Shown here in pieces: positions 9,295 to 16,959 of a DNA stretch of 64,000 bases. Both the position numbers and the translations under genes were made by a program. The notes below the pieces were generated by a model. That model was not told where the DNA came from. It worked only from the letters and a program-made list of their open reading frames with translations, and did no database searches. Source of the stretch: Streptomyces hygroscopicus (GTDB taxonomy: Bacteria; Actinomycetota; Actinomycetes; Streptomycetales; Streptomycetaceae); assembly GCF_026168105.1 (NCBI RefSeq), contig NZ_LBMW01000022.1, positions 78,214 to 142,213 on the forward strand, in the 5' to 3' direction. Every line of letters begins with the position of its first letter. Positions within the stretch are counted from its first letter, which is position 1.

Positions 9295-9357
9295 CGCCTG
9301 CTCCCTGACGCAGGGTAGACACTGGACTGCCTCCCCACGAGGGATAAGGAGTACCAG

Positions 9358-11142
9358 TTGACGGGCACCACAACAGGAGACCTCTCGGATGTCTACGAAG
9401 CACTGGCGGCATACATAAGCGGAGGGCCGCGCCCCGGGTTCGCTCAAGTCGAGAAGCTGTCCGGGGTGAGACTGCAGACGGCGGACGAACACGATGTGGG
9501 TCGTCTCCTGCTGTTGGGGGCCTTGAGCGCCCGACTCGACGGCGGAGGCTCGATCGCCCGTGGGCTGCTCGAGGTCGCCCGCCGCTACGAGGATTCCTCG
9601 TTCCTCTACACCGGCCGTATCATCCCTCGGGTCAGGGAGATGATTGACATACTGGAATCCGCGGTCGACGGGCGCTCCTCGAGTGCTCTGACGGCGGTCG
9701 CCGACCACCTGAGTCAGGGATGGGCCGCCTACCGCTGCTCAATCTTTCCCGACGCATTTGCCAGACTCAGTCTCGAGCTGGGCCTGGAAAAGGAAGCGGA
9801 CGCCTTCACGAAGACCTCGTTCACCTGCTGGCAGGATGGCCTGTTGGCAGCGGCCGCCAACCGTCCGAGCGAGGCCAGTGAGCACTTCCGGGACTCACTC
9901 GACCGGTACCGAACCTACTTGTACCACGCTGATGCCGCCTGGCTGTTCACCGACGTCATCATCACCGAACTCATAGCAGGGCGCGAAAGAGCCGCAGCGC
10001 AAATCTACGATGAACAGTTCCACTACGTCGAGGAGGTGCTCGCCCAGTACCCGGTTCCTGACAGCGGCGAACGTCACCTCTTTCAGATCGGTGATGTGCA
10101 AAGCGGCGGCTATCACACCTTCGTGGAGTCCGCCACGTTGCACCCTCAGGGGTTGACACAACAGGACCGGGAGGTGCTCCGGCGGTACGTTCGAACCAGC
10201 GATTTTCTTCTGAGGGCCTGCCGCTACCATTCCGAAGACGACTTCAACGCAGCCTTGGATCTTTTTTCCTTCGGGTGGACCGGCTTCCCGTCCTCTCCTT
10301 ATCCACACATTCTGCAGCACGTCGCCGACCGCTACGGCAGCAGAAGCGCACCGTGGAACGTCTACCGGACCGCGTATGCGCGCTGGCACTCCATGCTTCG
10401 CCTGGGCCGGGCCATGCCGAAGTCCGCCACCCTCATCCAGGCCGCCGTGGAACTTCACGAGCGGCTCGTGTACGCGGGGATGGGAAAGCACGCCGCCATC
10501 GCGCTCCTCGACGCGGCGGTCGTGCACGGCCGACTGCACGGTACGGACAGCACCGCCGAGTGGATCAGCAGATACGTGGCCGACCTCAGACCGCAGATCC
10601 CGGACCTGTTGCGCGCGGCGGTCAACTACCTGCAGTCCGGGGAACGCAGCGGCGCCGACCACTTCCTCACTCCCTATATCGGCCGACGCTCACACCACAC
10701 AGCACCGGACCTCATCTTCGCCGGCGCCTTCTGGCACCATCACGACCGACCCGCGCACACCGAGGTCGTCCTGTACGGCCGGCTCCTTACGATCGAGGGA
10801 GTTACCGTCTACGAGGACGCCCCCGAACCCCTGGTGGACATCCTCGACGTACTCGGCACGGAGTTCCGCCGCAGCCGACAGGAGCAACGCGATGTGCCGT
10901 TGCTTTCGGCGGCCGAGCTCTCCTCGCGCACGGGTCGTACCCCGGCCGCGCTGGCCCAGGCCGTAAGAAGGTTCCGCAACAGGGCACGGGAGAGGTTCCG
11001 GGAAGCCACTGACTGGAACCTCGATCCCGACACCGTGATCCAGGGGCGTCCCGGGTACCGGCTCAACCCGGCCACCGTAGAGCGCTTCTGCAGATATCCC
11101 GAACCCGAGTCCCCGCCCTGCGCCGAAAGGATCGCGCCATGA
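9358..11142 (+). CDS. Unrecognised 594-aa protein with winged-helix-like C-terminus, TTG start
   Basis: I do not recognise the family. The start is a TTG at 9358 with AAGGAG at 9346-9351, and no better start is nearby. The body (about residues 1-480) is soluble, mostly helical and free of obvious nucleotide-binding motifs. The last 100 residues resemble an OmpR/SARP-type winged helix: LLSAAELSSRTGRT, then an Arg-rich recognition-like helix AVRRFRNRARERF and the hairpin VIQGRPGYRLNP. It overlaps the next gene as ATGA and sits between sbnA and sbnB. A pathway regulator is therefore possible, but a catalytic or scaffold role cannot be excluded. Confidence 0.6.
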   Translation: MTGTTTGDLSDVYEALAAYISGGPRPGFAQVEKLSGVRLQTADEHDVGRLLLLGALSARLDGGGSIARGLLEVARRYEDSSFLYTGRIIPRVREMIDILESAVDGRSSSALTAVADHLSQGWAAYRCSIFPDAFARLSLELGLEKEADAFTKTSFTCWQDGLLAAAANRPSEASEHFRDSLDRYRTYLYHADAAWLFTDVIITELIAGRERAAAQIYDEQFHYVEEVLAQYPVPDSGERHLFQIGDVQSGGYHTFVESATLHPQGLTQQDREVLRRYVRTSDFLLRACRYHSEDDFNAALDLFSFGWTGFPSSPYPHILQHVADRYGSRSAPWNVYRTAYARWHSMLRLGRAMPKSATLIQAAVELHERLVYAGMGKHAAIALLDAAVVHGRLHGTDSTAEWISRYVADLRPQIPDLLRAAVNYLQSGERSGADHFLTPYIGRRSHHTAPDLIFAGAFWHHHDRPAHTEVVLYGRLLTIEGVTVYEDAPEPLVDILDVLGTEFRRSRQEQRDVPLLSAAELSSRTGRTPAALAQAVRRFRNRARERFREATDWNLDPDTVIQGRPGYRLNPATVERFCRYPEPESPPCAERIAP

Positions 11143-11609
11143 ACACTCCGCACACCGCCGTCGTCGACCCGGCAGCCGTCGACTCACAACACAAGCTCGT
11201 GGTGGCCCTGAAGTCGAAGTTGCCCCCGGGGGTTGCGGCCAATGCGGTCGGCCACCTGTGCCTGGGGCTGTCCGTCAAGGCGGCGACCCAACGTCCGGAG
11301 CTTCTTCCGAAGATGTCCTTTCTCGCATTCACCGACGCGGACGGGGGCCTTCACTCCCCGGTCTCCGGGCTGTCCCTCGTGGTCCTGGAGGGGCGCCCGG
11401 CGTGGATCCGGCGACTGCGTGACGAGTCCGAAACCGCGGGGCTGCTCTACACCGACTTCACCGGAGAGATGACCGGTGGCACTTACGCCGACCAACTCGA
11501 CCGGATGAAACAGACTCCGGAGCAACTTCTGGACTACTACGGCGTCGCCCTGTTCGGAACACGCGACGAACTGGACCCGCTCACCAAGAAGTTCTCCCTC
11601 CTCCGTTGA
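11139..11609 (+). CDS. DUF2000 family protein
   Basis: A 156-aa soluble protein. The N-terminal pattern KLVVALKSKLPPGVAANAVGHL and the ending PLTKKFSLLR match the DUF2000 family, whose fold is related to peptidyl-tRNA hydrolase II but whose function is unknown. It starts at ATG 11139 inside the stop of the preceding gene (ATGA), and sbnB follows 17 bp after its stop. All four genes from sbnA to sbnB are therefore likely to form one unit. A role in Dap metabolism is inferred from position only. Confidence 0.72.
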   Translation: MNTPHTAVVDPAAVDSQHKLVVALKSKLPPGVAANAVGHLCLGLSVKAATQRPELLPKMSFLAFTDADGGLHSPVSGLSLVVLEGRPAWIRRLRDESETAGLLYTDFTGEMTGGTYADQLDRMKQTPEQLLDYYGVALFGTRDELDPLTKKFSLLR

Positions 11610-11626
11610 TCTCAAGGAACCCAGGC

Positions 11627-12649
11627 ATGAATATTTCAGATAAAATCGACCCCCGCGATCTGGCCGTTGTCCCGCAACGGGTCGTGGACAGGGCGCTCGA
11701 AGGTGCGCTCAAAGAGTGCAAGGCGATTGTCGAAAAGGTGTACGTCGACGCCGCCAACGATCAACTCGTCAATCCGGACAGCCTGTTCCTGCGTCCCGAC
11801 ATGGAAGGCAGGGAGCGTATTATCGCGCTCCCTGCCTATGTGCCAGGGGATGTTTCCGCCATGGGTGTGAAGTGGATATCCAGCTTCCCCGAGAACATCT
11901 CCCTCGACCTCCCCCGCGCCTCGGCACTGATCGTGCTCAATGACCTGCGTACCGGGTTCCCCGTCGCGGTGCTCGAAGGGGCTCGCATCAGCGCCTACCG
12001 GACTGCCCTCTCGGCCCTCGTAGGCGCGGAAACGCTGCTCGGCCGTGATCGCTCAGCGGCAAAGGTGGCCGTCGTGGGAACCGGTTACATCTCCCAGACC
12101 ACGTTGCGGGTCATGGCGGACGAAGCCTGGAGCTTCGGATCACTGTCCGTCCATGACATCGATCCCTCCCGCGCCCGCGCGTTCGCTGACCGGGTTCCCG
12201 CCCACCTCGCTGCCGAGGTGTCCATGGCCGACGACGCGGGGCAGGCGGTCGCGGGTGCCGACCTGGTGCTGCTCGCAACCACAGCCACGGTTCCCCATAT
12301 CGCAGACATTGGCGCGTCCAAGAGCGACGCGGTGGTTCTGCACATGTCGCTGCGCGATCTCACGCCCGAGGCGATGACCGGGGCCACCCAGGTGGTCGAC
12401 CATGTGGCGCATGCACTCCGTGAGAAGACCTCACTCGCTCTGGCCGTCGATCAGGGGACAGTCCAGCAACAGGAGATACAGGTCATCGGGGATTTCCTGC
12501 AGGGCAGGGTCGAGCGTGATCGCGGCAGGCGGGCGATCTACTCGCCGTTCGGCCTGGGATCGCTGGACATCGCGGTCGCTCAGCTCGTCCTTGACCGATC
12601 GCGCGGTGCCGAGGACGTGACCGTCATCCCCGGCTTCTCCTCTTCCTGA
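11627..12649 (+). CDS. sbnB: SbnB-like N-((2S)-2-amino-2-carboxyethyl)-L-glutamate dehydrogenase
   Basis: A 340-aa member of the ornithine cyclodeaminase/mu-crystallin family. GARISAYRTALSALVGAE and the NAD motif AVVGTGYISQTTL are typical, as is the C-terminal GLGSLDIAVAQLV. SbnB oxidises the SbnA product and releases 2-oxoglutarate and L-2,3-diaminopropionate. The ATG at 11627 has AAGGA at 11614-11618; the in-frame start seven codons earlier has none. Together with the SbnA homologue it gives the window a complete two-enzyme Dap route. No siderophore or Dap-incorporating NRPS module lies directly next to it. Confidence 0.87.
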   Translation: MNISDKIDPRDLAVVPQRVVDRALEGALKECKAIVEKVYVDAANDQLVNPDSLFLRPDMEGRERIIALPAYVPGDVSAMGVKWISSFPENISLDLPRASALIVLNDLRTGFPVAVLEGARISAYRTALSALVGAETLLGRDRSAAKVAVVGTGYISQTTLRVMADEAWSFGSLSVHDIDPSRARAFADRVPAHLAAEVSMADDAGQAVAGADLVLLATTATVPHIADIGASKSDAVVLHMSLRDLTPEAMTGATQVVDHVAHALREKTSLALAVDQGTVQQQEIQVIGDFLQGRVERDRGRRAIYSPFGLGSLDIAVAQLVLDRSRGAEDVTVIPGFSSS

Positions 12650-12666
12650 CAGTTCTCCGACGACGT

Positions 12667-13893
12667 TCAACTCCCCGGCCGCCCGGGCCGCGACGGCAGG
12701 AGGATGTCTTCGAGGTCGGCCGGCGGTCGGCGCCCGAGGAAGGGCTGCAGCGCCGCCCGGGAGCCGGTGTCCCCGGCGAGGATTCCACCGATCAGAACGC
12801 CGGTGTCAGGGTGAAGAAGCACTTTGGCGTAACGGGTGGGACCCTCGGCGAATACCATCTGCTTCCCGCCCTCAGCGCCGGGCCGGGAGGTGCCGAAGCT
12901 GGCGATGTTCACGCCGGGGAGACGCAGTGTGGTGAAGGTGTCCGCCGCGTTGAAAGGTTCAGCGTCGTGCCCGAGGAGTTGCCGGGCGACACTCGCAGCC
13001 ATGCGATAGCCCGGCGCGACCAGCCCGTAGCAGCGGCCGTGCACTGCTGCGCATCCACCGACCGCCCAAATGCGGTCGTCAACGGTGCGGCAGTAGGCGT
13101 TCACGAGAACGCCTCCCTGCGGCGCACGTTCCAGTCCCAGGGCGGTGGCGAGATCGTCGCGTGGCCGCACCCCTGCCGCGAACACGACCAGCGGAGTGTC
13201 GATGACCGTGCCGTCGGAGAGGATGACCGAACGCACCGTCCTGTTGGGATGCGCGTCAACGGAGTCAACCGCCGTGCCGCAGTGCACCACCACACCGATG
13301 CGCGCGACGTGCTGTTGCAGTACACAGGCGGCGTCGGCATCCAGTTGGGCGGGCATCAAGTGCGGTGCCGTTTCCACGATGTGGGGTCGCATTCCCAGCG
13401 ACCGTAACGCGTTGGCGGCTTCCAGACCGAGGAGGCCGCCGCCGACCACGACTCCGGCATGTCCGGGCCGGGCGGCGTCGCGGATCGCGTCCAGGTCGTC
13501 GAAGGTGCGGTACGCGAAGCATCCCGTCAGATCACGGCCGGGAACTGGCGGCACGAACGGACGAGACCCGGTGGCCAGTACGAGCGCGTCGTAACGCATC
13601 TCGGCGCCGTCGGCGGCACGCACGATGCGGGCAGCACGGCAGCCGCCGACGGCCGGGCAGCCCAGCCGGACCTCGACGGCGGGATGGTGCAGGAAATCCT
13701 CCCTGGCCAGGGCGAGGTCGTTCTTGCCCTTGCCGTCCAGGTAGGACGAAAGGCTGACCCGGTCATAGGCGGGCTGATCCTCTTCGGCAAGGATGATGAT
13801 GCGCCACTGACTGTCCGCGTCGAGCGCCAGAACCGCTTCGGCGAGTCGGTGCCCCACCATGCCGTGCCCGACGATCACCAGAGTCCGGTCCAC
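12667..13893 (-). CDS. Paralogous NirB-type FAD oxidoreductase with altered FAD motif
   Basis: A 408-aa protein colinear with the 398-aa reductase of the nitrate operon, sharing for example YDALVLATGSRPFVPPVPG and GVVVGGGLLGLEAANALR. The GTG at 13893 is chosen because a perfect AGGAGG (13901-13906) stands 7 nt upstream; a longer frame upstream is unsupported. In the FAD-closing motif the conserved Asp is replaced: this copy reads AVGGCAA where the paralogue reads AVGDCAA, both at residue 280. It stands alone, convergent with sbnB. It could be a decaying duplicate or a reductase with changed flavin handling. Confidence 0.82.
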   Translation of the reverse strand: MDRTLVIVGHGMVGHRLAEAVLALDADSQWRIIILAEEDQPAYDRVSLSSYLDGKGKNDLALAREDFLHHPAVEVRLGCPAVGGCRAARIVRAADGAEMRYDALVLATGSRPFVPPVPGRDLTGCFAYRTFDDLDAIRDAARPGHAGVVVGGGLLGLEAANALRSLGMRPHIVETAPHLMPAQLDADAACVLQQHVARIGVVVHCGTAVDSVDAHPNRTVRSVILSDGTVIDTPLVVFAAGVRPRDDLATALGLERAPQGGVLVNAYCRTVDDRIWAVGGCAAVHGRCYGLVAPGYRMAASVARQLLGHDAEPFNAADTFTTLRLPGVNIASFGTSRPGAEGGKQMVFAEGPTRYAKVLLHPDTGVLIGGILAGDTGSRAALQPFLGRRPPADLEDILLPSRPGRPGS

Positions 13894-14278
13894 GTCGCCC
13901 CCTCCTGCGCCTCTCATCGCCAAGGAACTCGCGGCTTCGACCGCCGATGCAGCCATCGCCCGGCACGAGGTCGGCTTGTCGGGCCGCTGTCCATCCCGCC
14001 CAGGCCAGGGTCGACCGCGACGGACGGGCAGGGTGCACATAACCGATCGGTCGACATCTGAATGGCCTTCACCAAGGTTGCGCCTGGGCACTTCTCAGGT
14101 CCTCAGACAAGTACAGTAGCGAGCAACCCCCCAGGCGACAAGGCGCTTCTCCGGGCGCTCGTTCGGCAGCGCGACGCGCCCAGGGCGGGCACCCGACACG
14201 TGAGCTGTCCGCGTAGCACCGTGTTCTTGTGTCGGAGCACGAGCACGAGCACGAGCACGAGCACCAGCACCAGCAGCA
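13894..14278. other. Non-coding stretch with hexamer repeat
   Basis: There is no credible gene here. It holds the upstream region of the minus-strand flavoprotein, including its AGGAGG, and near its right end a short tandem hexamer repeat just past the stop of the epimerase-like gene. No clear -10/-35 pair was identified. Confidence 0.6.
14235..14270. repeat. Short GAGCAC tandem hexamer repeat
   Basis: Five perfect GAGCAC units (14235-14264) are followed by one CAGCAC and further degenerate CAGCAG/CATCAG units running to the gene end at 14279. It is a small microsatellite at the 3' flank of the epimerase-like gene, and the length is likely to vary between strains. Confidence 0.8.
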
Positions 14279-15352
14279 TCAGCCTGCGGCTCGGTCGAGG
14301 CGAGGGATCACGCCCCACTGTGCGCGGAATTCCCGGTCGGGATGAATGACACGCAGTCCGTAGCCGTTGTTGAAGCCATTCGATGCGCAGGTGTACGGCT
14401 CGATGGCCAGACCCTTTCGGCGGCGTGCCGGGTCGGGCAGCGTATCGCCGGTGTACACCTGCAGGAATTCGTGCTGCCGGTCGAGCCACACCGTGAGGGA
14501 GACCGGGGACTTCGGTGAGGTCATGTCCACGCGCGCCTCACCGCTGCCGTCGCGGGTCAGATCGGCGAATCCGGTGTCCATGACCGTGTGCCCGAGGCGC
14601 CGCGGATTCCGGAAGTCGAAGGGGGTGCCGGCCACGGGAACAGGCGGAGGGACAGGGATGCTGCGGTGATTGGTCCGGAAGTATGACCTGGCCGGCAGTG
14701 TGAGGACGATGTCGTCGATGAACTCCGTGCCAACCGTGAAATACGGATGCATTCCCACCCCGTAGGGGACGGGGCGGTTACTGAGGTTGCCGACCTCGTT
14801 GGTGACCGTGAGGCCCCGCTCGGTGAGTTCAAATGTCTGGCGCAAGCGCAGGGAGAACGGATAGCCCGGCTGGGCGTGCAGCGTCAGCCCCATCACGAGA
14901 CGCGACGGATGGTGTTCCACCGTGCGCCAGTTCATCCACCGCGTGAGACCGTGGATGGCGTTCTGCTGGGCTGGTTCGCTCCATGGCAGTTCCTCGGTGA
15001 CTCCCTCGAACACATACGTTCCATGATCGATCCTGTTGGGCCATGGAATGAGCAGTTGACCGTATGAGGCCCCCGTGGGATAGGAATCGGGGGGGAAGCC
15101 GTCCAGAAGTTCGCGTCCACCCGTCCGGTAAGACCTCAAGCCCGCGCCGAGCTCGGTGACCACCACCGTCTGGCGGGCCCGCGAGATCTCGTACTGCTCG
15201 CCGGACAGTCCACCGGCCCTTGAGCGGTCCGGAGCCGAGTGAGCGGAGGGCGTGGCCGAGGGCAGCAAGCCCAAACCCGCACAGGCCCCGGCTGCCAGCA
15301 CCGTGCGACGGAGCGGCTCGGCTCCGTCGTTTCGGCCCTGTCGTGCGGTCAT
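14279..15352 (-). CDS. Secreted aldose 1-epimerase family protein
   Basis: A 357-aa protein. The N-terminus has twin Arg followed by a hydrophobic stretch (LRRTVLAAGACAGLG) and an Ala/Ser-rich cleavage region, so Tat or Sec export is likely. The mature part shows galactose-mutarotase features: PWPNRIDHGTY, NAIHGLTRW with the conserved His, and PYGVGMHPYF with a second His. Such enzymes interconvert sugar anomers. Export of the enzyme suggests it acts on extracellular sugar. The gene stands alone, with a non-coding region on each side. Confidence 0.8.
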   Translation of the reverse strand: MTARQGRNDGAEPLRRTVLAAGACAGLGLLPSATPSAHSAPDRSRAGGLSGEQYEISRARQTVVVTELGAGLRSYRTGGRELLDGFPPDSYPTGASYGQLLIPWPNRIDHGTYVFEGVTEELPWSEPAQQNAIHGLTRWMNWRTVEHHPSRLVMGLTLHAQPGYPFSLRLRQTFELTERGLTVTNEVGNLSNRPVPYGVGMHPYFTVGTEFIDDIVLTLPARSYFRTNHRSIPVPPPVPVAGTPFDFRNPRRLGHTVMDTGFADLTRDGSGEARVDMTSPKSPVSLTVWLDRQHEFLQVYTGDTLPDPARRRKGLAIEPYTCASNGFNNGYGLRVIHPDREFRAQWGVIPRLDRAAG

Positions 15353-15740
15353 CCCGTTCCCTTATCGCCGCCTTGCGGGACGGCGATATTGCACACCTCC
15401 TGGGCTCAGTGTGCCGTCGCGCGCCGAGGTTGGCGCTTTCGTTTGGACCATCGGGGGGTGCCCCTGACTCTTTTCTCTTCCGTGAAGGAACGGGGTCATT
15501 GATTCGTTGGGGTTCAGGCTGTTTGGGGACGGGCCGGGGCGCAGCGAAGATCGCCGGGTACGCCCATGTCACCCCAGGCCGTCGTGGATGCAGACGTCCA
15601 AGTCGATCGCCGACGTGCAGAAGGCCGTCGCCGACGCCAACAAGCAGGTGCGGGCGGGCGCGTCGGCAGATGTTGGTCGCGTCTTCTCGGTGGCTCGATT
15701 CCGCCCGTGAGCTCCCACTCAGTGATCGTCATCACCACTC

Positions 15741-15776
15741 GTTACGCAAGGTTACGCGCCGTCGCTCACCTAGGGT
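15741..15776 (+). promoter_or_regulatory. Candidate activator-dependent promoter for the lst-like operon
   Basis: GTTACGC occurs at 15741-15747 and again at 15751-15757, on the same helical face. A -10-like TAGGGT lies at 15771-15776 and no good -35 hexamer is present. Direct heptamers in place of a -35 are what SARP-type or related activators use, although their usual period is 11 bp, not 10. Transcription from here would leave a leader of about 115 nt before the first gene. Confidence 0.4.
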
Positions 15777-15848
15777 CGATCTCGTCACTCGACGGTGACT
15801 CGCCTTCACCGCAGCAGCTGCGGAGTTGACCCCTGTCCGGCGGGCCGC

Positions 15849-15880
15849 GTGGTCCACACGCATCAAAAGTGGTCCACACG
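15849..15880 (+). promoter_or_regulatory. Tandem GTGGTCCACACG boxes upstream of the lst-like operon
   Basis: The 12-mer GTGGTCCACACG is present at 15849-15860 and 15869-15880, exactly 20 bp apart, and each contains the small palindrome GTGG-T-CCAC. The second copy ends 17 bp before the first ATG of the operon. Two phased dyads so close to the start look like an operator for a cluster regulator, but no regulator gene is in the operon itself. Confidence 0.5.
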
Positions 15881-15897
15881 AATGAAAGAGGAAGAGG

Positions 15898-16956
15898 ATG
15901 ACATCCAACCGAAGTAGCCGTCTTGAAGCATTAGGAGCGTTCCTTCCTCCAACTGTGCAGTCGACCCCGGATCTCGTCGCCCAGGTCACCGGTGTCCCGG
16001 GGCTCGACCTTCAGGGGATCACCGGGGTGGCGGAACGCCGGGTCTACGACGCGCGGCCGGCGGCCCACGAGGATTCGTACGGGCTCGCGCTCAAGGCCGC
16101 CCGTGACTGCCTGGAAAAGTCCCGGTACGAAGCGGCGGATCTGGACGTGATCATCAACGCGTCGATCACACGCTTCAAGGACGGGTCGGACTTCTACTTC
16201 GAGCCGTCCTTCGCCCGGCAGCTGGCGGCCGAGCTCGGCGCCCGCTCCGCCATTCACTTCGACATATCCAACGCCTGCGCCGGGATGATGACCGGGGTGT
16301 ACCTGCTGGACCGCATGGTCCGGGCCGGGATCGTACGCACCGGCATGGTGGTGAGCGGTGAGCAGAACACCCGGGTCGCCGAGACGGCGGCGGCGGAGAT
16401 CACCGACTCGTACGACCCGCAGTTCGCGTCGCTTTCGGTGGGGGACGCCGCGGTCGCGGTGATCATCGATGAGTCACGGGACGAGGCGGACCGGATCCAC
16501 TACGTGGACCTCATGACCTGCTCCGAGTACTCGCACCTGTGCCTCGGCATGCCGAGCGACAGGACCGAGGGCATAGCCCTCTACACGGACAACAAGCAGA
16601 TGCACAAGCGGGACCGGCTGCGGCTGTGGCCCACGTTCCACGCAGATCTGCTGGCCAAGCACGGGCGCACCTTCGCGGACGAGGGTTTCGACTATGTCGT
16701 CCAGCACCAGGTGGGCACGCGGTTCGTGGAGTACGTCAACGCCATGGCCGCGACCGAGTTCGAAACGCCCATGCCGCAGTCGCTGTCCGTGGTCGAGGAG
16801 TTCGGCAACACGTCCTCCAACTCGCACTTCCTGGTGCTGCGCCAGCATCTGAGGGCCGGAACAGCGCGCCAGGGCCGCAAGTACCTGCTGGTGCCCGCCG
16901 CTTCCGGCGTCGTCACCGGGGCCCTGTCCGCCACGATCTCCAGCCTGGGTGTGTGA
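15898..16956 (+). CDS. lstA: LstA-like / OleA-like thiolase (Claisen condensation of two acyl chains)
   Basis: A 352-aa KASIII-fold enzyme with a complete Cys-His-Asn triad: C127 in SNACAGMM, H270 in VQHQVG and N304 in EFGNTSSNS. In lipstatin biosynthesis the homologous subunit pairs with LstB to condense two fatty acyl-CoAs head to head into a beta-keto acid, as OleA and NltA do in related routes. It is the first gene of six in one direction, with a purine-rich ribosome site just before ATG 15898. The assignment rests on gene order and on the family; acyl specificity cannot be read from this. Confidence 0.88.
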   Translation: MTSNRSSRLEALGAFLPPTVQSTPDLVAQVTGVPGLDLQGITGVAERRVYDARPAAHEDSYGLALKAARDCLEKSRYEAADLDVIINASITRFKDGSDFYFEPSFARQLAAELGARSAIHFDISNACAGMMTGVYLLDRMVRAGIVRTGMVVSGEQNTRVAETAAAEITDSYDPQFASLSVGDAAVAVIIDESRDEADRIHYVDLMTCSEYSHLCLGMPSDRTEGIALYTDNKQMHKRDRLRLWPTFHADLLAKHGRTFADEGFDYVVQHQVGTRFVEYVNAMAATEFETPMPQSLSVVEEFGNTSSNSHFLVLRQHLRAGTARQGRKYLLVPAASGVVTGALSATISSLGV

Positions 16957-16959
16957 CCG

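Larger units (their letters stand above)
15353..15897. other. Divergent intergenic region and leader of the lst-like operon
   Basis: No intact gene lies here. From 15588 to 15680 the plus strand reads as a short coding-like segment (SIADVQKAVADANKQV) without start or continuation, perhaps a gene remnant. Nearer the operon are two sets of direct repeats and a TAGGGT box, listed separately. Confidence 0.55.

Noticed and set aside
14235..14282. Possible CRISPR-like or regulatory repeat array
   Set aside because: Units are only 6 bp with no spacers; it is a simple tandem repeat.
15588..15680. Small gene in the leader of the beta-lactone operon
   Set aside because: The coding-like stretch is short, has no ribosome site and loses its character at once. 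At most it is a remnant.
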